NCBI GenBank assembly: GCA_938045195.1
Contig: CALINC010000133.1
Span: 1 to 46,490 of the forward strand
DNA from: an uncultured Treponema sp.
Lineage (GTDB): Bacteria; Spirochaetota; Spirochaetia; Treponematales; Treponemataceae
Direction of reading: 5' to 3'
Length of the DNA stretch: 46,490 nt
This document shows, in pieces, positions 15,725 to 25,391 of this stretch (the first letter of the stretch is position 1; each line of letters starts with the position of its first letter). Under the pieces are notes generated by a model. That model saw only the letters and a program-made list of their open reading frames with translations. It did no database searches and was not told the origin of the DNA. Made by a program: the position numbers and the translations under genes.

Positions 15725-16932
15725 AAAAAATTATAATAACTTTAATTTTTATTTTTTCTCTATCTGCTTTTACGGAAGACGCTAATAAAATTATTTTGGG
15801 AATAGACAGAATAAATGAATTCATTCACTTGTTTAAAAATAAAAAAATTGGACTTATTACAAATCAAACGGGAATCAACTCATCGGGAGTTTCTGCAATT
15901 AATGTATTAAATAAAAACGTAAATTTGATTGCACTATTTTCACCTGAGCACGGTGTCCGCGGTAATGAGCGCGAAGGAGCAATAATTGAAAACACCCGAG
16001 ATAAAAAAACAGGCTTACCCGTATACAGTCTATACGGAAAAACAAAACGCCCCACGCCGGAAATGCTTAAAAATATAGATATACTATGTTTTGATATTCA
16101 AGATATTGGAGCAAGATTTTATACATATATTTCTACAATGGCATACGCTATGGAAGAATGTGCAAAACATAAAAAAACATTTATAGTTTTTGATAGACCT
16201 AATCCGATAGGCGGAATAAATGTAGAGGGAAATATTTTAAATGAGGAATATAAGTCTTTTGTAGGATACTTTCCGATTGTACAGCGGCATGGAATGACTG
16301 TCGGCGAATTAGCTTTAATGTTCAATAAAGAATTTAAAATAAATTGTAATCTTGAAATTATTCCAATGAAAAATTGGAATAGAGAAAACTATTTTGACGA
16401 ACTCAATTTAATGTGGATACCCCCTTCGCCCAATATTCCTACAGCAGAAACCGCCTTAATTTATTCGGGAATCTGTATTTTTGAGGGGGTAAATATTTCT
16501 GTAGGACGCGGTACTACAATGCCGTTTAGATATATCGGGGCACCGTTTATTGATGCCGAAACTTTAAGTGAAGAATTAAACAAATTAAATTTAACAGGTG
16601 TCTTTTTTCTTCCGGCTTATTTTACGCCGGCACTTTCAATTTATAAGAATGAAATTTGTAAGGGTGTACAAATTATTGTCATAGATAAAAATAAATTCTT
16701 GCCGGTTCAGGCGGCAATTGTAATGATGCACAAAATTAAACAAATGTATCCTAAAAATTTTCTAATAAATAATTCGGGAAATAAATTATGCGGCTTAAAT
16801 CTTTTAACGGGGACAAATATTTTATCTTCAGTTTTAGATAATAATAAATCTAAAATTGAAAAATATTTAAAACTCATTAGTGAAGACGAAAATAAATTTA
16901 AAATTATCCGCAAAAAATATTTATTATATTGA
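15721..16932 (+). CDS. namZ: Exo-beta-N-acetylmuramidase NamZ (DUF1343)
   Basis: A 403-residue exported protein with a short Sec signal ending near A-F-T. It carries the features of DUF1343: L-I-T-N-Q-T-G (about 43-49), F-S-P-E-H-G-V-R-G (about 72-80), D-I-Q-D-I-G-A-R-F-Y-T-Y, and F-D-R-P-N-P-I-G-G. Characterised NamZ removes terminal MurNAc from peptidoglycan fragments. Its ATG overlaps the stop of the serine hydrolase gene. The 3' end overlaps the convergent pyrC by nine bases, leaving no room for a terminator. Confidence 0.88.
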   Translation: MKKIIITLIFIFSLSAFTEDANKIILGIDRINEFIHLFKNKKIGLITNQTGINSSGVSAINVLNKNVNLIALFSPEHGVRGNEREGAIIENTRDKKTGLPVYSLYGKTKRPTPEMLKNIDILCFDIQDIGARFYTYISTMAYAMEECAKHKKTFIVFDRPNPIGGINVEGNILNEEYKSFVGYFPIVQRHGMTVGELALMFNKEFKINCNLEIIPMKNWNRENYFDELNLMWIPPSPNIPTAETALIYSGICIFEGVNISVGRGTTMPFRYIGAPFIDAETLSEELNKLNLTGVFFLPAYFTPALSIYKNEICKGVQIIVIDKNKFLPVQAAIVMMHKIKQMYPKNFLINNSGNKLCGLNLLTGTNILSSVLDNNKSKIEKYLKLISEDENKFKIIRKKYLLY

Positions 16933-17976
16933 AATATTTGCAAAGGCATCAAAAGGATATCCTGCGCGCAAAATGGGAAGAGATTTTTTTATTTTTTTTG
17001 TAGAAAGGACTGTAAAGGGTAAATTGAGAGAAAAAACTTTATTTACATTTCCGCCGCATAATTCTGCTAATCGTTTTTCGGGGCATCCGCTTTCACGCAA
17101 TTTTTGAATAAGCAATAAAAAGCCTGCAAATCCGGGAACACCCGAAGCTCCGTTTTGTTTATCTTCTAAAGTATGCGGAGCATGATCGCTTTCAATCCAG
17201 TCAATACCTCCTGAAAGCAAAGCATCAAAAACAGCCTGTCTGTCGGCTTCATCTCGAAGCGGAGGATTCATTTTTGCAAAAACTCCTAATTCTGCATAAT
17301 CTTCCGTATTTAAAAGTGCGTGGTGTGGCGTTGCGCCGCAAGAAATTTTCAAACCATTCTTTTTTGCAGTGTTTACAATTTTTATCCCCTCAGCTGTGCT
17401 TATATGACAAATGTGAACGGTTCCGCAAAAATGTTCTTTATGTGCAAGTTCAATTTGATCTTTAATTGATTCAACTTCTGCAGCTGGGGGGCGGGCGAGG
17501 CTATGCGTTTCAGGTTTTTTGATATTAAAAATAGAATCATGTATAAGGGCATCCTTTTCACAGTGAATCGCAAGAACACCGCGATAATTTAATTTTGCCA
17601 AAGCAGAATACACACTCTGCTGAGATTTTTTATCCGTTATTCCCATATTACCGGTTGAATGCCCTGCAAACATTTTAAATCCTACAATTTTAGGGAAATA
17701 TTCATTATACAATGAAACCGATTTTTCTATTTGTGAAATATCAGAAGTAATGCCTCCGTATATACCGTAAAATATACTTTTGCCGATTTTTTGTAGGGTT
17801 TGTTCCGCCAGTTTAAAGCGGAATAAAATATTTTCTTCAGATGTTAACGGCGGGTTCGTATTCGGCATATCAAAAAGCGCAGAAAAACCGGCTTCTGCAG
17901 CAAGTTCCGCTCCATGTTCAATAGTCTCTTTTTGCGATAACAGCCAATCACGCAAATGCACATGCGGGTCAATCAT
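16924..17976 (-). CDS. pyrC: Dihydroorotase
   Basis: A 350-residue metal-dependent amidohydrolase of pyrimidine synthesis. The metal motif D-P-H-V-H-L-R-D is at 3-10. A lysine in G-F-K-M-F-A-G fits the carbamylated metal-bridging residue, and the late D-W-I-E-S-D-H-A-P-H holds the catalytic Asp. It is shorter than typical class I enzymes of about 420 residues. An allantoinase or hydantoinase is less likely given pyrF nearby. I take the ATG at 17976; a TTG two codons earlier is possible. The upstream gene's stop lies three bases before it, so the two are probably co-transcribed. Confidence 0.85.
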   Translation of the reverse strand: MIDPHVHLRDWLLSQKETIEHGAELAAEAGFSALFDMPNTNPPLTSEENILFRFKLAEQTLQKIGKSIFYGIYGGITSDISQIEKSVSLYNEYFPKIVGFKMFAGHSTGNMGITDKKSQQSVYSALAKLNYRGVLAIHCEKDALIHDSIFNIKKPETHSLARPPAAEVESIKDQIELAHKEHFCGTVHICHISTAEGIKIVNTAKKNGLKISCGATPHHALLNTEDYAELGVFAKMNPPLRDEADRQAVFDALLSGGIDWIESDHAPHTLEDKQNGASGVPGFAGFLLLIQKLRESGCPEKRLAELCGGNVNKVFSLNLPFTVLSTKKIKKSLPILRAGYPFDAFANISI

Positions 17977-17978
17977 AA

Positions 17979-18581
17979 TCAAAAAAATAGGACGGATTCT
18001 CCGTATTCTCCGTAATCATCGGTAACGCTAACCTCAAGCCGATTATTACCATTAAAATCCAAATTGTCAGCTGAAATTTTAAAGGCATAGGCTGTTATAG
18101 GAAGCTCGTCACCTTCAGTATGTTCCGTAATGGTTTTCATTAAAAATATTTCGCAAAATTCGCCATTAATGGAAATTGTTACGGATTCTTTTTTTATTTG
18201 AGGAGCAATTACTTTTTCATTAGCCTTAAAATGGCGCAAACTGATGGGACGAAAATAAATCATAAGAGATTTAACTTCTTCCATATCCATAGAAGAGAAA
18301 AACCCGAGTTTATAAAGCTCAAGTCTCCCGATTTTAGGATTTATCTCTAAATTATTTTTTAAATTGATGTTATTTACCCAATATTCGAGATAATTTTTAC
18401 CATATTCTTTTTCAACAAGGAGATGAGGATAGAATTTAGAATTGGCTTGTAGCAAGAACTTCCCATTCCTATCCGTTTCGGTCGAACATGCAACTTGAAG
18501 ATTAGTATCCAACAATGCAACCATAGCGTTCGCGACAGGTTCTTTTTGCTCATTCCGCACAATACCGTAAATAGAATTCAT
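17979..18581 (-). CDS. Hypothetical protein with carboxypeptidase-regulatory-like domain
   Basis: A 200-residue protein without a signal peptide. Residues 1-75 look like a transthyretin-like/CarboxypepD_reg beta-sandwich: I-Y-G-I-V-R-N-E, P-V-A-N-A-M-V-A-L-L-D, then D-R-N-G-K-F-L-L. The remainder is beta-rich and ends in S-V-T-D-D-Y-G-E-Y-G-E-S, which suggests a second sandwich domain. Function unknown. It has its own promoter (18630-18658) and TTGGAG before the ATG, and lies directly upstream of pyrC. Confidence 0.65.
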   Translation of the reverse strand: MNSIYGIVRNEQKEPVANAMVALLDTNLQVACSTETDRNGKFLLQANSKFYPHLLVEKEYGKNYLEYWVNNINLKNNLEINPKIGRLELYKLGFFSSMDMEEVKSLMIYFRPISLRHFKANEKVIAPQIKKESVTISINGEFCEIFLMKTITEHTEGDELPITAYAFKISADNLDFNGNNRLEVSVTDDYGEYGESVLFF

Positions 18582-18629
18582 AACAACTCCAACAAAACGA
18601 AAATAATATACAACTTCCTATTAAGGAAT

Positions 18630-18658
18630 ATTCTATTATATAAGTGCATATTTGTCAA
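18630..18658 (-). promoter_or_regulatory. Predicted promoter upstream of the 200-residue protein and pyrC
   Basis: On the minus strand, TTGACA (18658-18653), a 17-base spacer, then TAGAAT (18635-18630). It separates this pair from the ABC exporter genes upstream. Confidence 0.7.
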
Positions 18659-18699
18659 GCTAAAATTACGTAAATTATTAAATATTTTGTAATATTTTG

Positions 18700-20472
18700 C
18701 TACGTTATTTGGCTCATATATAATTTTGAATATTTTCCGGAGGACTGCAATAGTTCATTATGAGAACCTTGTTCAATGATTTTTCCGTTTTCAAGTACAA
18801 GAATAATATCTGCATTTTGAATGGTAGAAAGACGATGGGCGATTATAAATGAGGTTTTGTTTTTCATCAATTTTTGCATAGCATTATGAACCGTTTTTTC
18901 TGTTTGGCTGTCAACATTTGAAGTTGCCTCATCTAGAATTAAAATAGGAGCATCTAAAAGCATTGCCCGCGCAATAGCAACTAATTGCTTTTGCCCTTGG
19001 GAAATATTTACTGCGGAATCTTTTATAATCGCGTCATATCCGCCGGGCAGCGTATATATAAACTCCGAAATTCCTGCTAAATTAGCCGCTTTGCGTATCA
19101 TATCAAAAGAGGCATCAGGATTCCCATAAGAAATATTATTTCGAAAACTTCCCTCAAAAAGCCATGGCTCCTGCATTACAAGTGCAAATTTTTTCATATA
19201 AGAGGTCTTTTGAATTTTCTCGATCGGAATTCCGTCCAAGTAAATTTTGCCGCTTTGCGGTTTATAAAAGCGCAAAAGTAAATTGATAATTGTAGTTTTG
19301 CCGGCTCCGGTTTCACCGACGATGGCAACTATATTTCCTTTTTTTATTTCTAAATTTAAATTATCAATAATCGGTTTCTTTGAATCGTATGAGAAAGAAA
19401 CATTTTCAAATTTTATATTTCCTTCAACCGTTTTAAGAGGAATAGCATCTAAAGCATCTTCTTCCTCATTAGGATAATCGATTAAACTAAAAACTCTTTC
19501 TGCAGCTGATGCTGCAGAAAGTAAATCTCCTAAAATATTTGCAAACTCATTTATTGGTCCCGAAAACATTCTTGAGTATAGAATAAATGAAGAAAGCATT
19601 CCGATTGAAAGTTTCCCGTTAAGAAATAGAAGAGAACCGAAAATGCTTATAAAAGCAAGAGAAAGATTATTTATAAAATTTATTGACGGCCCGTTAAGAA
19701 TAGCCTGATATTCCGCATTAAACCATGAATCTCTTGCTTCGATATTTTTAACATCAAAATCTGCACAAAATTTTTTCTGTCCGTTATAGCAAGTTATCGT
19801 TTTATGTCCGGAAATAATTTCTTCAACAAAACCGTTCATATCTCCCAACTTATGTGAACGTAGTCCAAAAAGCGGTTGAGTTTTTTTAACACGGTATAAT
19901 GTAAATAAAATTGAAGAGGGAATAGTAAAAATAAGAACAAGAATTAACATCGGAGAGATTGTCATCATCAAAATAAATGTTCCAATGATTGTAATAAATG
20001 ACGCAATAATTTGTATAGTGTCATTTGTGAGGGAAGCATTTATTGTATCTATATCATAAGAAATACGGGAAATTAAATCGCCGGAATGATAACTTGATAT
20101 AGTTTTCATATTTAAACTTATAATTTTATTAAAAGTGTTTTCTCTAAGTTTGCATGTAATACGTTGAGAAATTTTAATCATATTCCGTGTAGTAAGATAT
20201 GAAAACAATACGGACGCAAAATACGTTAAAGCCATTAGACCTATAAAATAGAAAACAGTTTTAAAGTTTACACTTCCTTTAATCATACCTATAGCGTCTA
20301 TTGCCTTTCCTGAAAATTTAGGTCCCATCAAAGAACATATATTTGTAATTAAAATTGTTATAACTGCAAAAAATATTTTAATTGCTTCAGGTTTAACAAA
20401 TAACCTAAAACGTTTTAGAATAAGACGGAGATTTTTTGGTCTAGTGTTCGGGTTTGAATTAGATACTGCCAT
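18700..20472 (-). CDS. ABC exporter half-transporter, consensus-site subunit
   Basis: A 590-residue half-transporter with six membrane helices (about 30-320) and a nucleotide-binding domain. Walker A G-E-T-G-A-G-K-T-T is at 386-394. The signature is the variant I-S-Q-G-Q (490-494). Walker B ends in D-E with catalytic E515, and the switch His is H546. Paired with its neighbour it fits a heterodimeric exporter such as TM287/288 or LmrCD: this subunit supplies the catalytic Glu and His, the partner supplies L-S-G-G-Q. The ATG at 20472 is chosen because it follows the upstream stop by one base; the longer reading would overlap it. Substrate unknown (drug, lipid or peptide). Confidence 0.92.
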   Translation of the reverse strand: MAVSNSNPNTRPKNLRLILKRFRLFVKPEAIKIFFAVITILITNICSLMGPKFSGKAIDAIGMIKGSVNFKTVFYFIGLMALTYFASVLFSYLTTRNMIKISQRITCKLRENTFNKIISLNMKTISSYHSGDLISRISYDIDTINASLTNDTIQIIASFITIIGTFILMMTISPMLILVLIFTIPSSILFTLYRVKKTQPLFGLRSHKLGDMNGFVEEIISGHKTITCYNGQKKFCADFDVKNIEARDSWFNAEYQAILNGPSINFINNLSLAFISIFGSLLFLNGKLSIGMLSSFILYSRMFSGPINEFANILGDLLSAASAAERVFSLIDYPNEEEDALDAIPLKTVEGNIKFENVSFSYDSKKPIIDNLNLEIKKGNIVAIVGETGAGKTTIINLLLRFYKPQSGKIYLDGIPIEKIQKTSYMKKFALVMQEPWLFEGSFRNNISYGNPDASFDMIRKAANLAGISEFIYTLPGGYDAIIKDSAVNISQGQKQLVAIARAMLLDAPILILDEATSNVDSQTEKTVHNAMQKLMKNKTSFIIAHRLSTIQNADIILVLENGKIIEQGSHNELLQSSGKYSKLYMSQIT

Positions 20473-20473
20473 A

Positions 20474-22207
20474 TTAAATATTAAAACTCCCCATTTGGTT
20501 TTTATATATTTCAGAATACACACTGCATTCGGATAAAAGTTGATTATGGGTTCCCGAATGTATTATTTTGCCGTTTTGTAAAACAATAATTTTGTCCGCA
20601 TTTTTAATAGAGCTTATCCGCTGAGCAGCAATAATCATAGCAGTTTTTTTATTTTCAAGATATTCCATTAAGGCTCTTCTAAATTTTGCATCGGTTTCAT
20701 AATCGAGAGCAGAAGTTGCATCATCAAAAATTAATAGTTCCGGTTCTCGGAGTAATGCACGGCTTATAAGAAGCCGCTGCTTTTGTCCACCGCTTAAATC
20801 GGACGCTTTAGTTGCCGGTTTATATGCAAGACCGCCTTTTTTATTTATAAAATCTGCGGCTTGAGCGGTTTGTATAGCCTGTTCAATTTTGCTGTTACAA
20901 AATTTTTCCCCAAAAGTGATATTTTCTAAAATTGAAGCCGAATATAAAAAATCATTTTGAAACACCACTGAAACCTTGTCACGCATTTCGGCGATAATCG
21001 GCGGACACAATTTTTGACCGTGCCAATAGATCCCTCCCGAATAGGAATCATACAAGCCTAAAAGTAATTTTAAAATTGTACTTTTCCCCGACCCCGTCGC
21101 ACCTATTATTCCGATAGTCTCCCCTGTTTTTATTGAAAAAGAAATATCGCTTAAAGTGTTTTTACCGCCGTACAAATTATAACTAAAATTTACATTTTTA
21201 AATTCAATTATGGTTTCGGCATGTTCATCTATTCCTCGAAAAGTTTTAATTTCATTGTTATGTATTTTATTTTGTGTTTTTAAAACTTTTTCAATTCTCG
21301 CAGCAGAAGATGCCGCTTTATTATAAATTAAGAATATTCTATTCAAGGTTAAAAGAGAATTTGTAATTTGCATAAAATAAGATAAAAATGAAATAATAAT
21401 CCCTGAGCTTATTTCCCCGCTGTTTACCATAAAGGCACCTGCTAAAATTACTAGTGTAATACCAAAATATAAAATTAAATTTATCAAAGGATTTGTTTTT
21501 GCTGTAAACAATACGGCTTTTTCTTCCGCTTTTGAAACTTCATCGCTTGATTCTTTAAATCGAATTTTTTCTGAATCGGTTCTATTCATTACCCTTATAA
21601 TTCTAATACCTGAAATATTTTCACGTACAATACGCGTCATACAATCAAGTTTGTGCTGTACATTTTTAAAAAGCGGAAAACTTGTTTTTGAAAATCTGAA
21701 TAGCACAAAAATTATCGGCGGTAAAAGTATGACAAGAATTAAGGCGAGTTTTATATTTTGTATAAAACAAAAAAATATTCCGCCTAAGAAAAGCATTGGT
21801 GCCCTAACGCCTGCTCTCTGAACTATGGTAATAAACCTATGTACATTATATGTGTCGGAAGTAATTCTTGATTCCAGAGATGGAACGGTAAAATCATCAA
21901 TTTGTTTTACAGAAAGAAACATAATATGCGAAAATAAATCTTTCCGCATTTTTTCAATCACCTGCGCAGATGTCCATGACGATAATCTGTTTGCAAATAT
22001 GTTCGCCAACCAACATGTAATAGCTGCCAGCATCATTAAGCCGCCATAAATGTAAATCATTTTTATATTTCGCGCCGGTACTACATTATCAAGTAAACCG
22101 GCTAAAAGATAAGGTAAAAATAACTCCGTAACCGTGCCGAATAATAATTTTATAGTTGTGCCGAAAATAATACGCTTACGGTACTTTTTTAAATAAGACC
22201 AAATCAT
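20474..22207 (-). CDS. ABC exporter half-transporter, degenerate-site subunit
   Basis: A 577-residue half-transporter with six membrane helices (about 12-295). Walker A G-A-T-G-S-G-K-S-T is at 369-377 and the canonical L-S-G-G-Q at 471-475. The catalytic Glu after Walker B is replaced by Asp (D496 in F-D-D-A-T-S), and the switch His by Gln (Q529 in A-A-Q-R). These two substitutions mark the degenerate site of heterodimeric exporters. Its stop lies one base from the partner's ATG. It follows the DUF4340 gene by 21 bases and is probably part of the same long transcript. Confidence 0.92.
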   Translation of the reverse strand: MIWSYLKKYRKRIIFGTTIKLLFGTVTELFLPYLLAGLLDNVVPARNIKMIYIYGGLMMLAAITCWLANIFANRLSSWTSAQVIEKMRKDLFSHIMFLSVKQIDDFTVPSLESRITSDTYNVHRFITIVQRAGVRAPMLFLGGIFFCFIQNIKLALILVILLPPIIFVLFRFSKTSFPLFKNVQHKLDCMTRIVRENISGIRIIRVMNRTDSEKIRFKESSDEVSKAEEKAVLFTAKTNPLINLILYFGITLVILAGAFMVNSGEISSGIIISFLSYFMQITNSLLTLNRIFLIYNKAASSAARIEKVLKTQNKIHNNEIKTFRGIDEHAETIIEFKNVNFSYNLYGGKNTLSDISFSIKTGETIGIIGATGSGKSTILKLLLGLYDSYSGGIYWHGQKLCPPIIAEMRDKVSVVFQNDFLYSASILENITFGEKFCNSKIEQAIQTAQAADFINKKGGLAYKPATKASDLSGGQKQRLLISRALLREPELLIFDDATSALDYETDAKFRRALMEYLENKKTAMIIAAQRISSIKNADKIIVLQNGKIIHSGTHNQLLSECSVYSEIYKNQMGSFNI

Positions 22208-22228
22208 AGCACTCTTTTATACCTATTG

Positions 22229-23134
22229 CTAAAAAATATTATTGATAATTTCATCGATTCTGCGCTTTGTATAACCGCTTATAATATAGGAATTCGCAAA
22301 TTTTGAATCAAATAAAATATAATCACCGTTTTCAAGCGGGGTTTCTCTTAAAGAAATTTTTTCCCCATTGCCTAAAATGACATCTATGTATTCAGTATCG
22401 GTTGAAATTATCGGCATTGTAGGAAATATATCTATACAAGAAAATTGTTTTAAAAATGTTTCCAACTTTAAAAAGTCCTCTTCGGTTTTATTTGAACGTA
22501 TAATATGCAAATTATTTTTAATTATGGATTGAATTTTATTTTGCTCAAATAATGGTTTATAAATTTGCAAATCAATCCAAAAATCTTTACGCAAAGTTAA
22601 AAACGGAGAAATATCGTCATACATTTTAAAAACTTTCGTGCGGGCATCAGGTAAAAAATATATACTCGAACCAAGTGTATCTTTTTTACCGAATATAAAT
22701 TCTTTTAAAATTGTTTTGTCAAACCGAACTAGCTGTAGTTTAATAGCTTCATGTTCATCTAAACCCAAATTATGATGTTGGTTAAGATTATTGCTGATAA
22801 ATATAAAATCTTTTTTTGCACTTAAAACTGAAAACAGTCTTTCAACTGTTCCGTCTTTTATTTTATATTCGCCCCGTTCCGTTTTATATACAAAGTTATT
22901 ATTTTTTCTTGATAACTTTAATTCGTTGAAAGTTAGCGGCATTGATTTATTCGGAACAGTTAAGATAATTTCTTCTATTGAGTCAATATCATTTTTTAAA
23001 AGCAAGGAAAAATTTAATATTTCCGAATTTTTTTTTGGAATATATAATATGATTAAGCATAGCAGCAAAATACTATTTATTAAAATAAGTATATTAGTCC
23101 GCTTTTTTAATATTGTAAAAATATTTTTTTTCAT
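22229..23134 (-). CDS. DUF4340-family membrane-anchored protein
   Basis: A 301-residue protein with one N-terminal membrane helix (about 13-32) and a beta-rich extracytoplasmic part. It resembles the DUF4340 proteins that accompany Gld-like ABC systems: an E-x-I-x-L-x-V-P segment, a V-E-R-L-F-S-V-L-S helix, and a repeated module in the second half. The ATG at 23134 has GGGAG upstream and overlaps the stop of the GldG-like gene (ATGA). Role unknown, presumably a partner of the upstream ABC auxiliary protein. Confidence 0.8.
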   Translation of the reverse strand: MKKNIFTILKKRTNILILINSILLLCLIILYIPKKNSEILNFSLLLKNDIDSIEEIILTVPNKSMPLTFNELKLSRKNNNFVYKTERGEYKIKDGTVERLFSVLSAKKDFIFISNNLNQHHNLGLDEHEAIKLQLVRFDKTILKEFIFGKKDTLGSSIYFLPDARTKVFKMYDDISPFLTLRKDFWIDLQIYKPLFEQNKIQSIIKNNLHIIRSNKTEEDFLKLETFLKQFSCIDIFPTMPIISTDTEYIDVILGNGEKISLRETPLENGDYILFDSKFANSYIISGYTKRRIDEIINNIF

Positions 23135-24645
23135 TGATGTTTTCTCCCTCGAATAAAACTGTAAATGCCGGCACATAGAATAACAAACGGGAGTACTATC
23201 AATGATATAATTCTTGCAGAGTTAATTATAAAATTAAATTCATCTTGATCAGTGAAAGTCTTAAATGGCAGAGCAGTATGTTGTTTATTTTTTAAAACAA
23301 GCAATTCATCTAAACCGAAAAGATGTTCAATACAATTAATCATAAAATCTAAATTAACGGAGGAGCCTGTATAATCGATTGCCGTACTCAGCATATATTC
23401 ATCACTGATAACAATTACAGGAGAAGGCAGTATTCGTTCAGTAATTATAGCTTCTGCTTTTTTTTCTGCCGTAGAAAAAAGAGAAAGCTGATTATTAAAA
23501 GGATCCGTATCATATTTCTCCATCATTTTAAAAGAATGCGATGTTGTAAATGCTATAGGTTCTATTTTTTTTGTTTCATCAAAAGAAAGAGATGACGGCC
23601 AAAATGTTTGTAAATATTTATATCCTGTAAAAATTCCTGAAAACAGCGGATTGTTTTTTGCAATCCCCTCATATCTTAATTGTATCCAAAAAGGATAGTT
23701 AATCATTTTTATTCCTGAGTTATCAACTGAATTCATTGTAATTCTAAAATTTGATGAATCTAAAATCAAATCATTATTGATATAAAATCCGTTATGGGCA
23801 AGTACATCCAATAAAAAATCTTTAATCTTAGGTGCGGCTTTCCAGTTTCCTTTAACATCAACAGTATTGCCGGAAACAAAAAATACCGCTTTGCCGTGTT
23901 TTTGTAAAAACACATCTATTGCAGCCGCTGTAGAAAAATCTATATAATCGGAACCTATTACCAATAAAGGTTGGTCTTCTGAAATATTTTCTATGGGCAA
24001 CGTTAAAACTTCTGCCGTAATGCCGGCATATTCCAACCACGGGAGTATATAACGATAATCCGTTTCAAGAGAATTAGGCGGAACTATTACTGATATTTTT
24101 TTTTCATTTTCCGTTTCAGCAGAAGCATCGTGCATGGCATAAATAAAGCGGGCAATATCATATTCAAGAATATCTATATCATCAACGAATGGGATAATAC
24201 GGGTTTTACCGTTATATTCTATCATAAGCCCCGAATAAACTGTATATAAAGTTTCAGCCGAAGCACTTTGCGATTTTATTTGTCTGGGAATAATATCTAT
24301 TTTTTTTATTGCTTCTTTAGATAATTCCGAAATATTTTTTTTATTAAAAATAAATTTAGAACCTGAATAATTTTGATATTCATAAATTACATCCGCTAAA
24401 TATTTTAATGATGGGAAAAAAGATTCTAAGTGCTCGCTCTTAAACCAAGTTACCGTAACTGCTCCGGTTAAATTATCAAGCATTTCATACGTATAGCCGG
24501 AAAGAGAATAGGCTTTTTGTTTGGTCGTATCAATTCTAAAATACAATTTTGATGAGCATACACTAAGTAAAATCAATAAAATTATAAAAAGAATAAACTG
24601 AATTTTATATTCTATATAAAAAAATGATTGCTTTATTTTTTTCAT
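23131..24645 (-). CDS. GldG-like ABC transporter auxiliary protein
   Basis: A 504-residue protein with a membrane helix at each end (about 13-33 and 478-498) and a large extracytoplasmic part between. This is the layout of the GldG/ABC_transp_aux family. N-terminal features include Y-S-L-S and V-T-V-T-W-F-K-S, and the middle domain resembles a Rossmann/GATase-like fold. In Bacteroidetes GldG works with GldA and GldF, but the gliding role should not be carried over to a spirochaete. Start and stop overlap neighbouring genes by four bases on each side, so a stoichiometric complex is likely. Confidence 0.85.
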   Translation of the reverse strand: MKKIKQSFFYIEYKIQFILFIILLILLSVCSSKLYFRIDTTKQKAYSLSGYTYEMLDNLTGAVTVTWFKSEHLESFFPSLKYLADVIYEYQNYSGSKFIFNKKNISELSKEAIKKIDIIPRQIKSQSASAETLYTVYSGLMIEYNGKTRIIPFVDDIDILEYDIARFIYAMHDASAETENEKKISVIVPPNSLETDYRYILPWLEYAGITAEVLTLPIENISEDQPLLVIGSDYIDFSTAAAIDVFLQKHGKAVFFVSGNTVDVKGNWKAAPKIKDFLLDVLAHNGFYINNDLILDSSNFRITMNSVDNSGIKMINYPFWIQLRYEGIAKNNPLFSGIFTGYKYLQTFWPSSLSFDETKKIEPIAFTTSHSFKMMEKYDTDPFNNQLSLFSTAEKKAEAIITERILPSPVIVISDEYMLSTAIDYTGSSVNLDFMINCIEHLFGLDELLVLKNKQHTALPFKTFTDQDEFNFIINSARIISLIVLPFVILCAGIYSFIRGRKHQ

Positions 24646-25391
24646 CGCTTATCCCTTTCAATTTGTAAAATAAAAGTGTTTACTTCAATACCGAATCCAA
24701 TTAAAATAAAATAAAATATAAAATCTCTTGAGTCAAATACTCCTCGTGCTGCAGATTCAAAATGTCTTGTAAATGAAAAGTAATTTAAAATAGCTGTAAT
24801 AAAAGTATGGGTTTCAAAATGTTGCATTAAAAGATGTATAAATGTAAAAAAAGAAATAATTAAAAGTGAAATTAAAAAATTTACTGCACTATGCCGGCTT
24901 ATCGCTGCACAGCCTAAAGAAATTGCAATTACCCCCGCACCGAACAAAAAGACGGAAATCCATGAAAGGAAAAAAGATGGAATACTAAAATATCCTAATG
25001 AAAAAACAGTAATTGGAATAATCATAGTCAATGATAAAATTAAAAACCATATAGCAATTAAACTTAAATATTTTCCTAACACGATGCCTCTAATTGAAAT
25101 AGGCAACGAAAATAATAATTTATCCGTAAATTGTTTTTTTTCATCAGCCCAAGAATTCATTGTAAGAATAGGAACTATTATACAAAATAAGATGGGCATA
25201 TTTAGAAAAAAACTTTTAAAATCGGATTGTCCGGAATAAAGCCAAATATTATTCCCGATAAAAAGGCCGCCGGAAAGTAAAACAAAAAATAAAGCAGCGC
25301 CATAGATTACAGGAGTTTTGCAATGGTAAATAAATTCTTTTTTAATTAAAACTATAATAGGATTATTCATTAACGATTTTTCCGAATTCAT
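24642..25391 (-). CDS. ABC-2 type permease (GldF-like)
   Basis: A 249-residue integral membrane protein with about six helices. The N-terminus begins I-K-K-E-F-I-Y-H, the amphipathic element typical of ABC-2 permeases. A conserved-looking N-S-W-A-D-E-K-K loop follows helix 2, as in GldF/NosY-type proteins. The ATG at 25391 has GGAG upstream; a second in-frame ATG at 25370 is possible and would shorten the overlap with the ATPase gene to eight bases. It pairs with the ATPase upstream. Confidence 0.85.
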   Translation of the reverse strand: MNSEKSLMNNPIIVLIKKEFIYHCKTPVIYGAALFFVLLSGGLFIGNNIWLYSGQSDFKSFFLNMPILFCIIVPILTMNSWADEKKQFTDKLLFSLPISIRGIVLGKYLSLIAIWFLILSLTMIIPITVFSLGYFSIPSFFLSWISVFLFGAGVIAISLGCAAISRHSAVNFLISLLIISFFTFIHLLMQHFETHTFITAILNYFSFTRHFESAARGVFDSRDFIFYFILIGFGIEVNTFILQIERDKR

